64,000 nt of DNA, from contig JAGOBF010000001.1 in assembly GCA_017983515.1 (NCBI GenBank), positions 1-64,000 on the forward strand. Direction: 5' to 3'. Below the pieces are notes generated by a model. That model searched no databases. It worked only from the letters and a program-made list of their open reading frames with translations, and was not told where the DNA came from. The translations under genes and the position numbers were made by a program. The DNA is from Promineifilum sp. (GTDB lineage: Bacteria; Chloroflexota; Anaerolineae; Promineifilales; Promineifilaceae). How positions within the stretch are numbered: position 1 is the stretch's first letter; every line of letters begins with the position of its first letter. Below, one piece after another: positions 7,917 through 16,107 of this stretch.

Positions 7917-8900
7917 GTGTCGGAAAAGACAAAATACATTGGAGACTTGAAGGCGGGAATGGAGCTACAGGCCGAGCCATTCCTGCTCCACGACGTCGTG
8001 CGGCGGCAATCGAAGGACGGCCGCCCTTTTCTGCTGGCTACCCTGCGCGACCGCACCGGCCAGATCAGCGGCGTCTTCTGGGACGTGCCCCTGACTGTGG
8101 ATGTGTGGGTAAAGCCGGGGCTGGCTGTGCTGGTCAGCGGCCGGGTCAGTCTCTACAAGGATGCCATCCAGGTCAACATCAACGACCTGGCGCGCGCCGC
8201 CGGCCTCGATCTGGCCGTCTTCCTGCCCGCCAGCCGCCGGCCGCGGGCGGCCATGCTGGCCGAACTGCGCGACGACGTCGCCGCGTTGGCCGAGCCGTGG
8301 CAGACGCTGGCCGGCTACCTGTTGCTCGAAGGCGCGTTGGCCGAACGCTTCGCCAACGCCCCCGCCGCGCGCAGCATGCACCACGCCTTCATCGGCGGCT
8401 TGCTGGAGCACACGCTCAGCATGGCCGCCGTCGCCCGCTTCCTGGTGCGGCACTATCCCCACGTCAACGGCGACCTGCTGTTGTGCGGGGTGCTGCTCCA
8501 CGACCTGGGCAAGGCATATGAGTACGCGCTGGAGGATGGGTTCGCCTACTCCGAGGACGGCCGCCTGGTCGGCCACATTGTGCGCGGCATCGTGCTCATC
8601 GAGCAGGCCGCGGCCCAACTCGATTTTCCGGCGGCCGAGTTGCAGCAGCTTATCCACCTCATCGCCTCCCACCACGGCACCAACGAGTGGGGATCGCCCG
8701 TCGTGCCCAAAACGCTGGAGGCGGTGCTGCTGCATCAGATCGACCTGCTCGACAGCCGCATCGGCGGCTTCATGGATCACGTGGGCAACGACGGCAGCGG
8801 GGCGGCCTGGACGGCCCGGCGCAGCGAAATGTTCGGCACGGAGTTGCGGCGGCCGGACGGGTTTAGCCCTGCGAACGGGCCGGATGAGAGTGGAGCTTAA
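7917..8900 (+). CDS. yhaM: YhaM-like 3'-5' exoribonuclease (OB fold plus HD domain)
   Basis: The product is about 327 residues. An N-terminal OB-fold nucleic-acid-binding domain covers about 10-95 (RTGQISGVFWD, VLVSGRVSLYK). An HD phosphohydrolase domain follows, with HHAF near 155, EHTLSMA near 164 and the HD pair in LLHDLGKA near 195, plus ASHHGTNEWGSP further on. This order and length match B. subtilis YhaM, which trims RNA and single-stranded DNA from the 3' end. The frame is open upstream, but homology starts at SEKTKYI. The GTG at 7917 has GAGAGTGA in front, and GTG 7911 is the alternative. A strong hairpin follows at 8908-8940. Confidence 0.88.
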   Translation: MSEKTKYIGDLKAGMELQAEPFLLHDVVRRQSKDGRPFLLATLRDRTGQISGVFWDVPLTVDVWVKPGLAVLVSGRVSLYKDAIQVNINDLARAAGLDLAVFLPASRRPRAAMLAELRDDVAALAEPWQTLAGYLLLEGALAERFANAPAARSMHHAFIGGLLEHTLSMAAVARFLVRHYPHVNGDLLLCGVLLHDLGKAYEYALEDGFAYSEDGRLVGHIVRGIVLIEQAAAQLDFPAAELQQLIHLIASHHGTNEWGSPVVPKTLEAVLLHQIDLLDSRIGGFMDHVGNDGSGAAWTARRSEMFGTELRRPDGFSPANGPDESGA

Positions 8901-8907
8901 TCGCTAG

Positions 8908-8940
8908 AACCCCGTTTTCTTTCTGAAAACCGGGGTTTTA
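8908..8940 (+). terminator. Intrinsic terminator after the YhaM-like gene (repeat family A member)
   Basis: The hairpin AACCCCGTTTTC / GAAAACCGGGGTT is perfect except for one bulged base. It is followed by TTTTATAA. It also resembles the dispersed palindromes found at 12093, 36021 and 39676. Confidence 0.75.
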
Positions 8941-8971
8941 TAAGAATGAACAAAAGATTGAACGATTGATC

Positions 8972-9010
8972 TGGAAACTGAGGTTCCAAAAAGAAACTCG
9001 GTTTCCCGGA
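8972..9010. repeat. Dispersed palindromic repeat, family A copy
   Basis: An imperfect palindrome, GGAAACTGAGGTTCC then GAAACTCGGTTTCC, sits immediately before the CinA/NMNAT-like gene. It shares the GAAACTCGGTTTCC arm with the copy at 12093-12124. Confidence 0.6.
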
Positions 9011-9018
9011 AAGCACTC

Positions 9019-10209
9019 ATGGATTCAACCCTTCGCAGCCTCATCCAGGCCATCCACGACAGCCCGCCGCGGGCAATGTTTGCCGCCGCAGGCGCGGGCA
9101 GCCGGGCGCTGGCCGACCTGCTGGCCGTGCCCGGCGCATCGCGCACGCTGCTGGAGGCGCTCATCCCCTACGCCGGCGATGCCTTCGACGAGTTCCTGGG
9201 CCAGACGCCGGAGCAATACGTCTCGGCCGAGACGGGGCGGATGATGGCCGGGCGAGCGTTGGCCCGCGCCTACCATCTGCGCGAACTGGAAACGTGGCCC
9301 ATCGTCGGGCTGGCCTGCACCGCGACCCTCGTCACCGACCGGCCCAAGCGCGGCGAACATCGGGCCCACGTCGCCGCGTGGTCGCCCGAGCGCCTGACGG
9401 CCCGGATGCTCACGCTGGAGAAAGGCGCGCGCGACCGGGACGGCGAGGAAGGGCTGGTGAGCCGGCTCATCCTCGAGGTGCTGGCCGAGTCCTGCGGCCT
9501 AACGGGCAGCGACGACGCAGCAGGCGCCGGACTGCACGTGCCCTTGCCCCTCGGCCCCGGCGACAGCCTGACGTCGGAGACGATTGACTTCGCCGCTGTG
9601 GCCGAACAACTGCGGCGGCGCGAAATCCCCTACTTCGGCATTGACGCCGACGGCCGCGTCCGCACGACCGATGCCCACCCGCAGGCCATCCTGTCCGGCT
9701 CATTCAACCCATTGCACGGCGGCCACACCGGGCTGGCCGGCACGGCCGCGGCCCTGCTGGGCGCGCCGGTGGCCTTCGAGGTTTCGGCGGTCAACGTCGA
9801 CAAGCCACCGCTGGCGACGGCCGTGTTGCTCGATCGGCTGAGCCAATTCGCCGGGCGCTACGCGGTCTTCGCCGGCAACGCGCCGACGTTTGTGGAGAAG
9901 TCCCGCCTCTATCCGGGAACGACGTTCGTGGTGGGCTTCGACACGGCCGAGCGGGTCATCCAGCCCCGCTATTACGGCGATGACGAGATGGCTATGACGG
10001 CTGCGCTCAACGAGATGCGCGAGCGGGGCAACCGCTTCCTCGTCGCTGGGCGGGAAGGGGACGATGGCCTGTTTCGCGGACGGGAAGCGCTGGTGATCCC
10101 GGCCGGCTTCAGCGAGATGTTTGTGCCCATCCCGGCCGGGCTGTTCCGCCACGATGTGTCGTCGACGGAGATACGGGCGGCGCTGCGAGCCGAGGCAGAT
10201 GCAGAATAA
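9019..10209 (+). CDS. CinA-like / nicotinate-nucleotide adenylyltransferase-like fusion protein
   Basis: The product is 396 residues with two domains. Residues 1-200 resemble the C-terminal domain of CinA (VPGASRTLLEALIPYAGDAF, SAETGRMMAGRALARAY, VGLACTATLVTD). The usual ESCTGG catalytic motif is replaced by AAGAGS, so NMN deamidase activity is doubtful. Residues 222-396 form a nucleotidyltransferase domain of the NadD/NMNAT class (LSGSFNPLHGGHTGLA with HxGH near 233-236, and the terminal SSTEIRAAL). A similar two-domain arrangement exists in some eukaryotic nucleotidyltransferase-superfamily proteins. A role in pyridine-nucleotide salvage or repair is the natural inference, but the substrate is unknown. 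The ATG follows a palindromic repeat. Confidence 0.8.
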   Translation: MDSTLRSLIQAIHDSPPRAMFAAAGAGSRALADLLAVPGASRTLLEALIPYAGDAFDEFLGQTPEQYVSAETGRMMAGRALARAYHLRELETWPIVGLACTATLVTDRPKRGEHRAHVAAWSPERLTARMLTLEKGARDRDGEEGLVSRLILEVLAESCGLTGSDDAAGAGLHVPLPLGPGDSLTSETIDFAAVAEQLRRREIPYFGIDADGRVRTTDAHPQAILSGSFNPLHGGHTGLAGTAAALLGAPVAFEVSAVNVDKPPLATAVLLDRLSQFAGRYAVFAGNAPTFVEKSRLYPGTTFVVGFDTAERVIQPRYYGDDEMAMTAALNEMRERGNRFLVAGREGDDGLFRGREALVIPAGFSEMFVPIPAGLFRHDVSSTEIRAALRAEADAE

Positions 10210-10249
10210 GGGTGCTTCTGTCCGCCCTTTATGACCTCCGTCATCCCGG

Positions 10250-10258
10250 TGCTATAAT
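10250..10258 (+). promoter_or_regulatory. Extended -10 promoter of the NMT1-like transporter genes
   Basis: TGCTATAAT, a perfect extended -10 element, lies about 61 bases before the ATG of the binding-protein gene. The expected -35 region (TATGAC) is weak, as is normal with an extended -10. Confidence 0.65.
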
Positions 10259-10318
10259 CCGCGCCGACCGACAACCTTCGCTCGACACAAGCCCGCGATA
10301 ATCAGCAGGAGCACACCC

Positions 10319-11296
10319 ATGAAACGCATCCTCATTATCCTGTTTACCCTCCTGACCGCTGCTCTCGTCGCCTGCGGCGCGCCGGAAGCCGCGCCGGACG
10401 AACTGACGACCATTCGCCTGCCGATGGGCTACATTGCCGACCCGCAATACGCGCCCTTCTATGTGGCCGTGGAGCGGGGCTACTTCGCCGACGAAGGGCT
10501 GGCCCTGGAGTTCGACTACAGCTTCGAGACCGACGGCATCGCCCTGGTCGGCGCGGGCGAGCTGCCGCTGGCCGTCGCCAGTGGTGAGCAGGTCATCCTG
10601 GCTCGCGCTGAGGGGCTGCCGGTGGTCTACGTCATGCAGTGGTGGCAGCGTTACCCCATCGCCATTGCCAGCAAAAGTGCCGCGGCCATCAAGACGCCGG
10701 CCGATCTGGTCGGCCGTAATGTCGGCGTGCCCGGCTTTTTCGGGGCCAGCTATGTCGGTCTGGTGGGTCTGCTGTCGGCCAACGGGCTGACGCTCGACGA
10801 CATCGACGCCAACGACATCGGCTTCAATCAGGTCGAATCGCTGATGACCGATCAGTCGGAGGCCGTCGTCGTCTACGTCAACAACGAGCCGGTGCAAATG
10901 CGGCAGCGCGGCGAAGATATCGATGTCATCGCGGTGGCCGATTACATCGACCTCGTCGCCAATGGCATCCTGACCAACGAGCAGACCATCGCCGAGAACC
11001 CGGAACTGGTGCAGCACTTCATCACCGCCTTCACACGCGGCCTGCGCGACACGCTGGCCGACCCCGACGCGGCCTATGAGATCAGCAAGAAGTACGTCGA
11101 GGGGCTGGACGACGGCCGGCGCGGTGTGCTGGAAGCGTCATTGCCGCTGTGGCAAGCGGATCAACTGGGGCACACCGACCCGGCCGCCTGGCAACAGACG
11201 CAGGACATCCTGATCGAGATGGGCCTGCTCAGCGGCCCGCTGCCCGACCTGGCGGCGACATTTACCAACGACTTCGTGGACAACGCCGGAGAATAA
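10319..11296 (+). CDS. NMT1/THI5-like ABC transporter substrate-binding lipoprotein
   Basis: The product is 325 residues. The signal sequence ends in the lipobox LVAC (Cys 19), so the mature protein is probably a lipidated surface protein. The mature part has the SsuA/ThiY/NMT1 fold: GYIADPQYAPFYVAVERGYF near residues 40-60, then ALVGAGELPLAVASGEQV, and DLVGRNVGVPGFFGASYVG. Family members bind pyrimidine precursors of thiamine, riboflavin, taurine or sulfonates. The ligand here cannot be fixed from sequence. It is followed 11 bases later by an ABC ATPase, but no permease gene is adjacent on either side, so the membrane subunit must be encoded elsewhere. Confidence 0.85.
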   Translation: MKRILIILFTLLTAALVACGAPEAAPDELTTIRLPMGYIADPQYAPFYVAVERGYFADEGLALEFDYSFETDGIALVGAGELPLAVASGEQVILARAEGLPVVYVMQWWQRYPIAIASKSAAAIKTPADLVGRNVGVPGFFGASYVGLVGLLSANGLTLDDIDANDIGFNQVESLMTDQSEAVVVYVNNEPVQMRQRGEDIDVIAVADYIDLVANGILTNEQTIAENPELVQHFITAFTRGLRDTLADPDAAYEISKKYVEGLDDGRRGVLEASLPLWQADQLGHTDPAAWQQTQDILIEMGLLSGPLPDLAATFTNDFVDNAGE

Positions 11297-11307
11297 TCCG
11301 CCCGCCT

Positions 11308-12078
11308 ATGAAAGATGATTTCCTGGCCCTGCGCGACGTGGGTGTGACGTTTGCCGACACGGGCGAGACGGCGCTGGCCGGGGTCAGCCTGACCGTGGCC
11401 GCCGGGGCGTTTGTGGCCGTCGTCGGCCGCTCCGGCGTGGGCAAATCGACTCTGCTGCGGGTCATTGGCGGGTTGTTGCGGCCGACCACCGGTGCCGTCC
11501 GCCTGCAGGGCGCGAACCCAACCGATTCGGCCGCGCCCGTGGGCATCGTCTTCCAGCGCGATAACCTGATGCCCTGGCGCACGGTGGCCGAGAATGTACG
11601 CTTGCCGCTGGAGTTGGGCGCCGGGGAAAAAGGGAGCGGGACTGAAGAGTCATCCCCCCAGGCTCTCGTCGCCGACGCCCTGGCGATGGTCGGCCTGGCC
11701 GGCCAGGGGGACAGCTACCCCGCGCAACTGTCCGGCGGCATGGCCCAGCGTGTGGCCATTGCCCGCGCGCTCGTCCATCGCCCCGCGCTCCTCCTGCTCG
11801 ATGAGCCGTTCGGTGCGCTCGACGCGCTGACGCGGGAGCACATGGCCGACGAACTGCTGAGCATCTGGCAGGCCCATCCGGTGACGGTGCTGATGGTGAC
11901 CCACAGCATCGGCGAGGCGGTGCTGCTGGCCGACGAGGTGGTGGTGATGAACGACCGGCCCGGCCGCATCACCGAGCGCCTCGTCATCGACCTGCCCCGG
12001 CCGCGAACGCTGGCGATTGAGGCCACGGCCCCCTACCGGGCCTACGTGGCCGCCGTGCGCGGCGCGATCCGAGACTGA
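11308..12078 (+). CDS. SsuB/TauB/ThiZ-type ABC transporter ATPase
   Basis: The product is 256 residues with all ABC motifs: Walker A GRSGVGKST (about 40-48), Q-loop VFQRDNLMPW, signature LSGGM, Walker B LLLLDEPFGALD, and the switch His in MVTHSIGEA. The LxxWRTVAENV segment is typical of the nitrate/sulfonate/thiamine-precursor importer subfamily. That matches the NMT1-like binding protein 11 bases upstream. An insert of about 12 residues (GAGEKGSGTEESS) lies between the Q-loop and the signature. No permease follows. The next gene is on the opposite strand. Confidence 0.92.
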   Translation: MKDDFLALRDVGVTFADTGETALAGVSLTVAAGAFVAVVGRSGVGKSTLLRVIGGLLRPTTGAVRLQGANPTDSAAPVGIVFQRDNLMPWRTVAENVRLPLELGAGEKGSGTEESSPQALVADALAMVGLAGQGDSYPAQLSGGMAQRVAIARALVHRPALLLLDEPFGALDALTREHMADELLSIWQAHPVTVLMVTHSIGEAVLLADEVVVMNDRPGRITERLVIDLPRPRTLAIEATAPYRAYVAAVRGAIRD

Positions 12079-12083
12079 TCGTG

Positions 12084-12124
12084 GAAAAAAAAGAAACCGA
12101 GTTCCTGGGAAGAAACTCGGTTTC
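12084..12124 (-). terminator. Terminator for the DUF4349 gene (repeat family A copy)
   Basis: A perfect 11-base stem, GAAACCGAGTT and AACTCGGTTTC, has a 10-base loop. On the minus strand it is followed by a run of eight T (plus-strand A-run 12085-12092), the form of an intrinsic terminator for the minus-strand gene ending at 12155. The hairpin also belongs to the dispersed palindrome family. Confidence 0.7.
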
Positions 12125-12154
12125 CGGAATCTACTCTACACTTGTTGAGCGGCC

Positions 12155-13093
12155 TTACTCTCGCGGCGACTCAACGGTCGTCGCTTCCGCGGCCCGCTCC
12201 CGCCGCCGCAAGCGCTTGATGAGCCAGATGAGCAGGACGAACGGGATGGCAATGACCAGCAGGATGGGCAGGGCAAAGAGCACGAACCAGATGACCGCGT
12301 TAGCCAGCACCTGAAGCATACTGACGAGCGCCTCGATGGCTTCCTTGGCCACGCCGCTCGGCTGCCAGCCGCCGACCCGAATCGGCTGGGCCAGCACATC
12401 GGGCGTCACGTTGACGTTGATGGAAGAGAAGTCCGACGACTGCTGCAGAAACTGGATACGGCCCTGGAGCGATTCGATCTCGCCCTCGACCCGGCTCAGT
12501 TCTACGTTGACGGCCAGGGCCTCCTCCACGTTTTTAGAATCGGCCAGGAACTGGCGCAGGCGCGCCGCCGTGGCCTCCATGTTGCCCAGACGGGCGCTGA
12601 GGTCAACGAACTCCTCGGTCACGTCCTGACCCGACGTGGTCAGGTTGGTCACTTCGACGGCCAACCCGGCGATAGAGTCGAGCACGCTCTGGAAGCCCTC
12701 AGCAGGAACGCGAATGCGGATGTATCCACTCTTGGCCGTGTCGGTGGACTGGTAGACGCTGCTTTCGACCACCCAGCCGCTGCTGCTGTCGGCCATGGCG
12801 GCGATTTGGGCCAGCGCCTGTTCGGTATCGGTGGCCACGATGGACATGTCGGCCGTGCGGATGATGAGCCGCTCCTGGCCCGCGGGGGCGGGGATCTGTC
12901 CGCTGCTGTCGTTGGCCACGAATTCGCCTTCGGCCATGGGCATGGCCGCCGGAGCCGAGCCGCCATACTCTTCCGATATGGTCTCGGTTACGGGGCGCTC
13001 GACGGCCGCGGATTGATCGGCACGGCCGCCGCAAGCCACGACCGCCAGGGCCACGACGATGAGCATGATCATTGAAAATAGTTGGCGTTTCAT
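12155..13093 (-). CDS. DUF4349 domain lipoprotein
   Basis: The product is 312 residues. The N-terminal signal has a lipobox (VVAC, Cys about 21). A DUF4349 domain covers about 75-255: ERLIIRTADMSIVATDTEQAL, then SGYIRIRVPAEGF and TTSGQDVTEEFVDLSARLGN. It includes a heptad-rich coiled coil (ARLRQFLADSKNVEEALAVN). A C-terminal transmembrane helix (about 265-295) and a basic tail (KRLRRRERA) follow. The ATG at 13093 is chosen over one 60 bases upstream because it starts the signal peptide and has AAGGGA in front. Function is unknown. The family is widespread in Firmicutes and Chloroflexota envelopes. Confidence 0.88.
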   Translation of the reverse strand: MKRQLFSMIMLIVVALAVVACGGRADQSAAVERPVTETISEEYGGSAPAAMPMAEGEFVANDSSGQIPAPAGQERLIIRTADMSIVATDTEQALAQIAAMADSSSGWVVESSVYQSTDTAKSGYIRIRVPAEGFQSVLDSIAGLAVEVTNLTTSGQDVTEEFVDLSARLGNMEATAARLRQFLADSKNVEEALAVNVELSRVEGEIESLQGRIQFLQQSSDFSSINVNVTPDVLAQPIRVGGWQPSGVAKEAIEALVSMLQVLANAVIWFVLFALPILLVIAIPFVLLIWLIKRLRRRERAAEATTVESPRE

Positions 13094-13237
13094 GGGTATC
13101 CCTTCCTGTAACTGCTTAATTTCGGTTTCCACCTCTACCATAGTGACGCGCAACGGCCGGCGATGGTTCCGCTATCCGGTCAATCCGTCGCTCAACCCGT
13201 CCAGATTGAGCCCCGCCAAACATGGGCACGCCCCTGC

Positions 13238-13966
13238 CTACATACCGAATTCCAGCCGATCGATCAGGCGCGGCGGCAGCTTATGGGCGCGCATCCGGCG
13301 CTGCGTCTCGGCGATGTCGTAGACCACGCGGTGGAGCGTCCACGTTCGGGCCTCATCGTCGAGGATCGCGTAGGACGCGCGCGGGTCGCCGTCGCGCGGT
13401 TGGCCCACGCTGCCGGGGTTGGCGATCATCCGGCCCTGGGTCAGATCGACCGTCTCGCCGTCGTCGAGCAGATAGAAGTTTAGCCCGGCCTCGTCGAGCA
13501 AGAACAGAGCCGGAATATGGGAGTGGCCCACCAGGCAGATGGGCGTGTCGAAATAGCCGAAGTTTTCCTGCGCCGTGGGCAGATCGAGGATGTATTCCCA
13601 CACTGCATGGCGCGGGCTGGCGTGGGCCAGGGTGTAGTAGGGGGCGGCCACATGCAGCGGCGGCAAGCCGTCCAGATAAGCCAGGTTATCATCGTTCATC
13701 TGCCGGCGCGTCCAGCGTACCAGCCGGCGGGCGTCGTCGTTGAACTCCTCGGTATCGAGCTTGTCCAGTACGGCCCAATCGTGGTTGCCCGACAGCGCTG
13801 TAGACGGCCCCAGATCACGCAGGCGTTCGACACATTCGTTGGGGTCCGGCCCGTAGCCGACCAGATCGCCCAAAAACCACAGGCGATCCCACTGACCGGC
13901 ATCGGCCAGCACCGCTTCGAGGGCCACGAGATTGGCATGAATATCGGAAAGGACGAGCGTACGCAT
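13238..13966 (-). CDS. Metallophosphoesterase, YfcE/ApaH-like
   Basis: The product is 242 residues. The calcineurin-like motifs are all present: LSDIHAN (residues 5-11), GDLVGYGPDP, SGNHDWAV, then LAHASPR and VGHSHIPALF. They supply the two-metal site. Homology begins at MRTLVLSDIHAN, so the ATG at 13966 is used, although no good ribosome binding site is visible. Members act on phosphodiesters or phosphoproteins, and the substrate is not predictable. A TGCTAGAAT extended -10-like element on the minus strand (14133-14141) could start its transcript. Confidence 0.88.
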   Translation of the reverse strand: MRTLVLSDIHANLVALEAVLADAGQWDRLWFLGDLVGYGPDPNECVERLRDLGPSTALSGNHDWAVLDKLDTEEFNDDARRLVRWTRRQMNDDNLAYLDGLPPLHVAAPYYTLAHASPRHAVWEYILDLPTAQENFGYFDTPICLVGHSHIPALFLLDEAGLNFYLLDDGETVDLTQGRMIANPGSVGQPRDGDPRASYAILDDEARTWTLHRVVYDIAETQRRMRAHKLPPRLIDRLEFGM

Positions 13967-14486
13967 GGAGGCAAGTAGATGGCGGGCAGGCAACAGTGAT
14001 CAGGGTCGGTGTGATCGATGTATTCTCTCTTCTTTCTGTTGAGTCGGCCGTAGGGCCGGTTTCAAACCCGCCCCTTGACTGTTAAGCAAACGGCCAGGAA
14101 GGGCCAAAGTCTGACGAACGATCTGCTGGGCCATTCTAGCACAGATCGAGGTTCCATGTACAAGGTTGTTTGAGCAAGGGGAAGGCCGCGCTGTGGATCG
14201 ATGTCTGAACACGCTGGAGAACCGGCTCGCGTCCAATGACATCGCCTTTGTGGGGATCGATATCGCTCATGCGGCCTCTGAGGCGACCTTGTTGGCCGGC
14301 CCGCAACCGCACGATAGCCGTTTCGCCAACAATGCCTACGGAGCAACCGGATCGCCGCCGGCGGGGGCGCCGTGCGATCTGTCAGGGGCCAGACAACCGG
14401 CGGCCAACAGCCCTGATTATCGGCCGGGGCCTGTCACCGGTCACCCTGCCCGCTGGGGATCAATGGGCGCGACAGACGATATCCGT
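13967..14486. other. Intergenic region without a supported gene
   Basis: About 520 bases lie between the phosphoesterase start and the small membrane-protein stop. They contain one copy of repeat family B (GTAGGGCCGGTTTC, 14050-14063) and a minus-strand TGCTAGAAT element at 14133-14141. A 177-codon plus-strand frame crosses it, but it has no homology, overlaps the small membrane gene antisense and has poor codon character, so it is not called. Confidence 0.5.
14050..14063. repeat. Repeat family B element
   Basis: GTAGGGCCGGTTTC is identical to the reverse complement of the right arm of the palindrome at 32086-32144. Confidence 0.55.
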
Positions 14487-14642
14487 CTACACGATCGGTT
14501 TCGCTTCGCTCGTCTCGATCTCGTCCTCGACCCGATTGAAATGATGGATGAGACGGGCGACGAGATAGAGGACCAGAACCGGCACGACGAAGCGCCCGGA
14601 AAAAAAGATGACTTCGACCAGGATGGCTTGAAACTCGTTCAT
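14487..14642 (-). CDS. Small single-pass membrane protein (MNEFQA family)
   Basis: The product is a 51-residue protein starting MNEFQAILVEVIFFSG, with one hydrophobic helix (about 7-31) and a charged tail (HHFNRVEDEIETSEAKPIV). AGAGGAAAG lies at ideal distance before the ATG on the minus strand, which strongly supports a real gene despite its size. The first 36 residues align with the start of the Cys-cluster membrane protein at 22949: MNEFQA, then a helix, then a P-rich hydrophobic stretch and a basic pair. It is divergent from the octaheme cytochrome operon. The function is not known. The context suggests a partner of membrane redox complexes. Confidence 0.72.
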   Translation of the reverse strand: MNEFQAILVEVIFFSGRFVVPVLVLYLVARLIHHFNRVEDEIETSEAKPIV

Positions 14643-14962
14643 GACTTTCCTCTGTACGGTCGCCGATTGCCGGGAGAAACATCGGTAATCTGGCGCTAGA
14701 TGGGCGGATACCTAATTGCCGCTCATCTTCAGAATAGGCGATCAGGGGTGCATCCGGCAATCGGGCAAACAAGCCATTTCTGTTTGAGGCGATCTCCCCA
14801 TGCCGCCCGTGCCTGCCAGTCGGGCGAGCGGACCGTTCGACGGCCGGCGGGGCCGCCACGCGGCAAATCGGCCGCCCAGGCCAGGAATTAGGCCTGCGCC
14901 ACTCCATTTCCCCCCGATTCCGCCGCCCCGGCCCCATCCGCCCCCGCCCCAAGGAGCGCCGG

Positions 14963-14981
14963 CATGGGGGATTTCCCCATG
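14963..14981. promoter_or_regulatory. Palindrome upstream of the cytochrome operon
   Basis: CATGGGG, five bases, CCCCATG makes a perfect seven-base dyad. It contains a TTTCCCCAT core that also occurs upstream of the gene at 22949. It could be a regulator site. Confidence 0.4.
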
Positions 14982-15014
14982 CGCCGCTGTCGCAATAATC
15001 AGGTGATTACCCGA

Positions 15015-15043
15015 TTTACCCACCCCCCTCCGCCCCTTATACT
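15015..15043 (+). promoter_or_regulatory. Candidate promoter of the octaheme cytochrome operon
   Basis: TTTACC, a 17-base spacer and TATACT lie about 69 bases before the ATG. Confidence 0.5.
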
Positions 15044-15111
15044 GTTAACAAGTTGCTCAATGAACCATCCCGCTGGTTTCCCCGATCAGCGCGGAGGAGG
15101 CTTGAAATTAG

Positions 15112-16107
15112 ATGACTATTTCAGTGAACAAGCGGATCGTCTATAGCGCGCTCATCGGCGCGCTGTTGATGATCCTGGCGTTCATCGACATCCCCGGCGC
15201 GTCGGCCGCCCCCCAGCGGCAGGACGCCACGCCAGTCCCCAATGCCCAGGAGTGCGTCGGTTGCCACGAGGGCATCCGGGGCTACTGGGAACAAAGTGCC
15301 CACGGCTATGCGCTGGTTGACCCCGCTTTCCAGAAAGCCTGGACAGAGCAGGGCAGTCCGCAGGAATGCCTGGCCTGCCACTCCACCGGCTTCGACCCGG
15401 GGACGGGTGAATATAAGGAAAGCGGCGTCAGCTGCCTGAGCTGCCATTCACCGGTTCCGGCCAATCACCCCGATGCCTACATGCCCACCGACGTCTCATC
15501 GCGACTGTGCGGTAATTGCCACCTCGATACATTTAAAGAGTGGGAGGTCAGCGAGCACGGCCAGCAGGGTATGACCTGTAATCAGTGTCACAACCCGCAC
15601 ACATCGGAACTGCGCGTGGGAACTTCGCAGGAGTTGTGCAACAGCTGCCACAATACCGAAGGTCATTATTACACCTTCACCGGCCACGCCCGCGAGGGGC
15701 TGCTGTGCACCGATTGCCACCTGCGCGTCAACGACTCGCCCGACGCGGGCACGATGGGCCACGGCGCACGCGAACACACCTTCAAGGTTGACCTGCAGTC
15801 CTGCAACGATTGTCACCTGGGCGACATGCACGCCGAAGCCGATGCCGAGATGCCCAACGCCAGCATCGCGCCGCAGACCGACGTGGCCTGCTATCCCGTC
15901 GAGACGACCGAAGCGGCCGCGTTCACGCCGGCCCGCCAGGACGTGACCCCCTACGTCAGCCAAACCCCCGCCGGTTCCAGCCCGCTGATCTACATTCTGC
16001 CCGCCGGCTTCGGCCTGGTACTGGGCACCGTGCTGGCCCCGTGGATCGAGCGATTATCCAAACAGCGCCGCACCAGTGGAGAGAAGAAAGATGGCGACCA
16101 AGATTGA
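15112..16107 (+). CDS. Octaheme c-type cytochrome with C-terminal membrane anchor
   Basis: The product is 331 residues. A signal peptide ends near residue 32. Eight CxxCH heme-binding motifs follow in order: CVGCH, CLACH, CLSCH, CGNCH, CNQCH, CNSCH, CTDCH and CNDCH. The opening ECVGCHEGIRGYWEQSAH is like cytochrome c554-type proteins. A C-terminal transmembrane helix (about 290-310) and a basic tail anchor it. GGAGGAGG lies 11 bases before the ATG. The 3' end overlaps the Tat-ferredoxin gene by 17 bases, and the NrfD-like gene follows, so this is the extracytoplasmic electron-carrying subunit of a quinone-linked complex. The terminal electron acceptor or donor is unknown. Confidence 0.92.
   Translation: MTISVNKRIVYSALIGALLMILAFIDIPGASAAPQRQDATPVPNAQECVGCHEGIRGYWEQSAHGYALVDPAFQKAWTEQGSPQECLACHSTGFDPGTGEYKESGVSCLSCHSPVPANHPDAYMPTDVSSRLCGNCHLDTFKEWEVSEHGQQGMTCNQCHNPHTSELRVGTSQELCNSCHNTEGHYYTFTGHAREGLLCTDCHLRVNDSPDAGTMGHGAREHTFKVDLQSCNDCHLGDMHAEADAEMPNASIAPQTDVACYPVETTEAAAFTPARQDVTPYVSQTPAGSSPLIYILPAGFGLVLGTVLAPWIERLSKQRRTSGEKKDGDQD

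Larger units (their letters stand above)
14643..15111. other. Divergent regulatory region between the small membrane gene and the cytochrome operon
   Basis: About 470 bases hold no supported gene. The region contains TCTCCCCAT (14793-14801), a palindrome CATGGGG/CCCCATG (14963-14981) that includes TTTCCCCAT, a C-rich tract (about 14905-14950), and a promoter-like TTTACC-17-TATACT (15015-15043). It is the natural control region for both flanking genes. Confidence 0.5.

Noticed and set aside
14166..14699. A 177-codon plus-strand frame in the 14 kb spacer
   Set aside because: It overlaps the small membrane gene, which has a better ribosome binding site, and shows no protein-family pattern.
14905..14950. 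C-rich tract that might form a G-quadruplex on the other strand
   Set aside because: Runs of four or more G are not regularly spaced, so it is probably only local composition.
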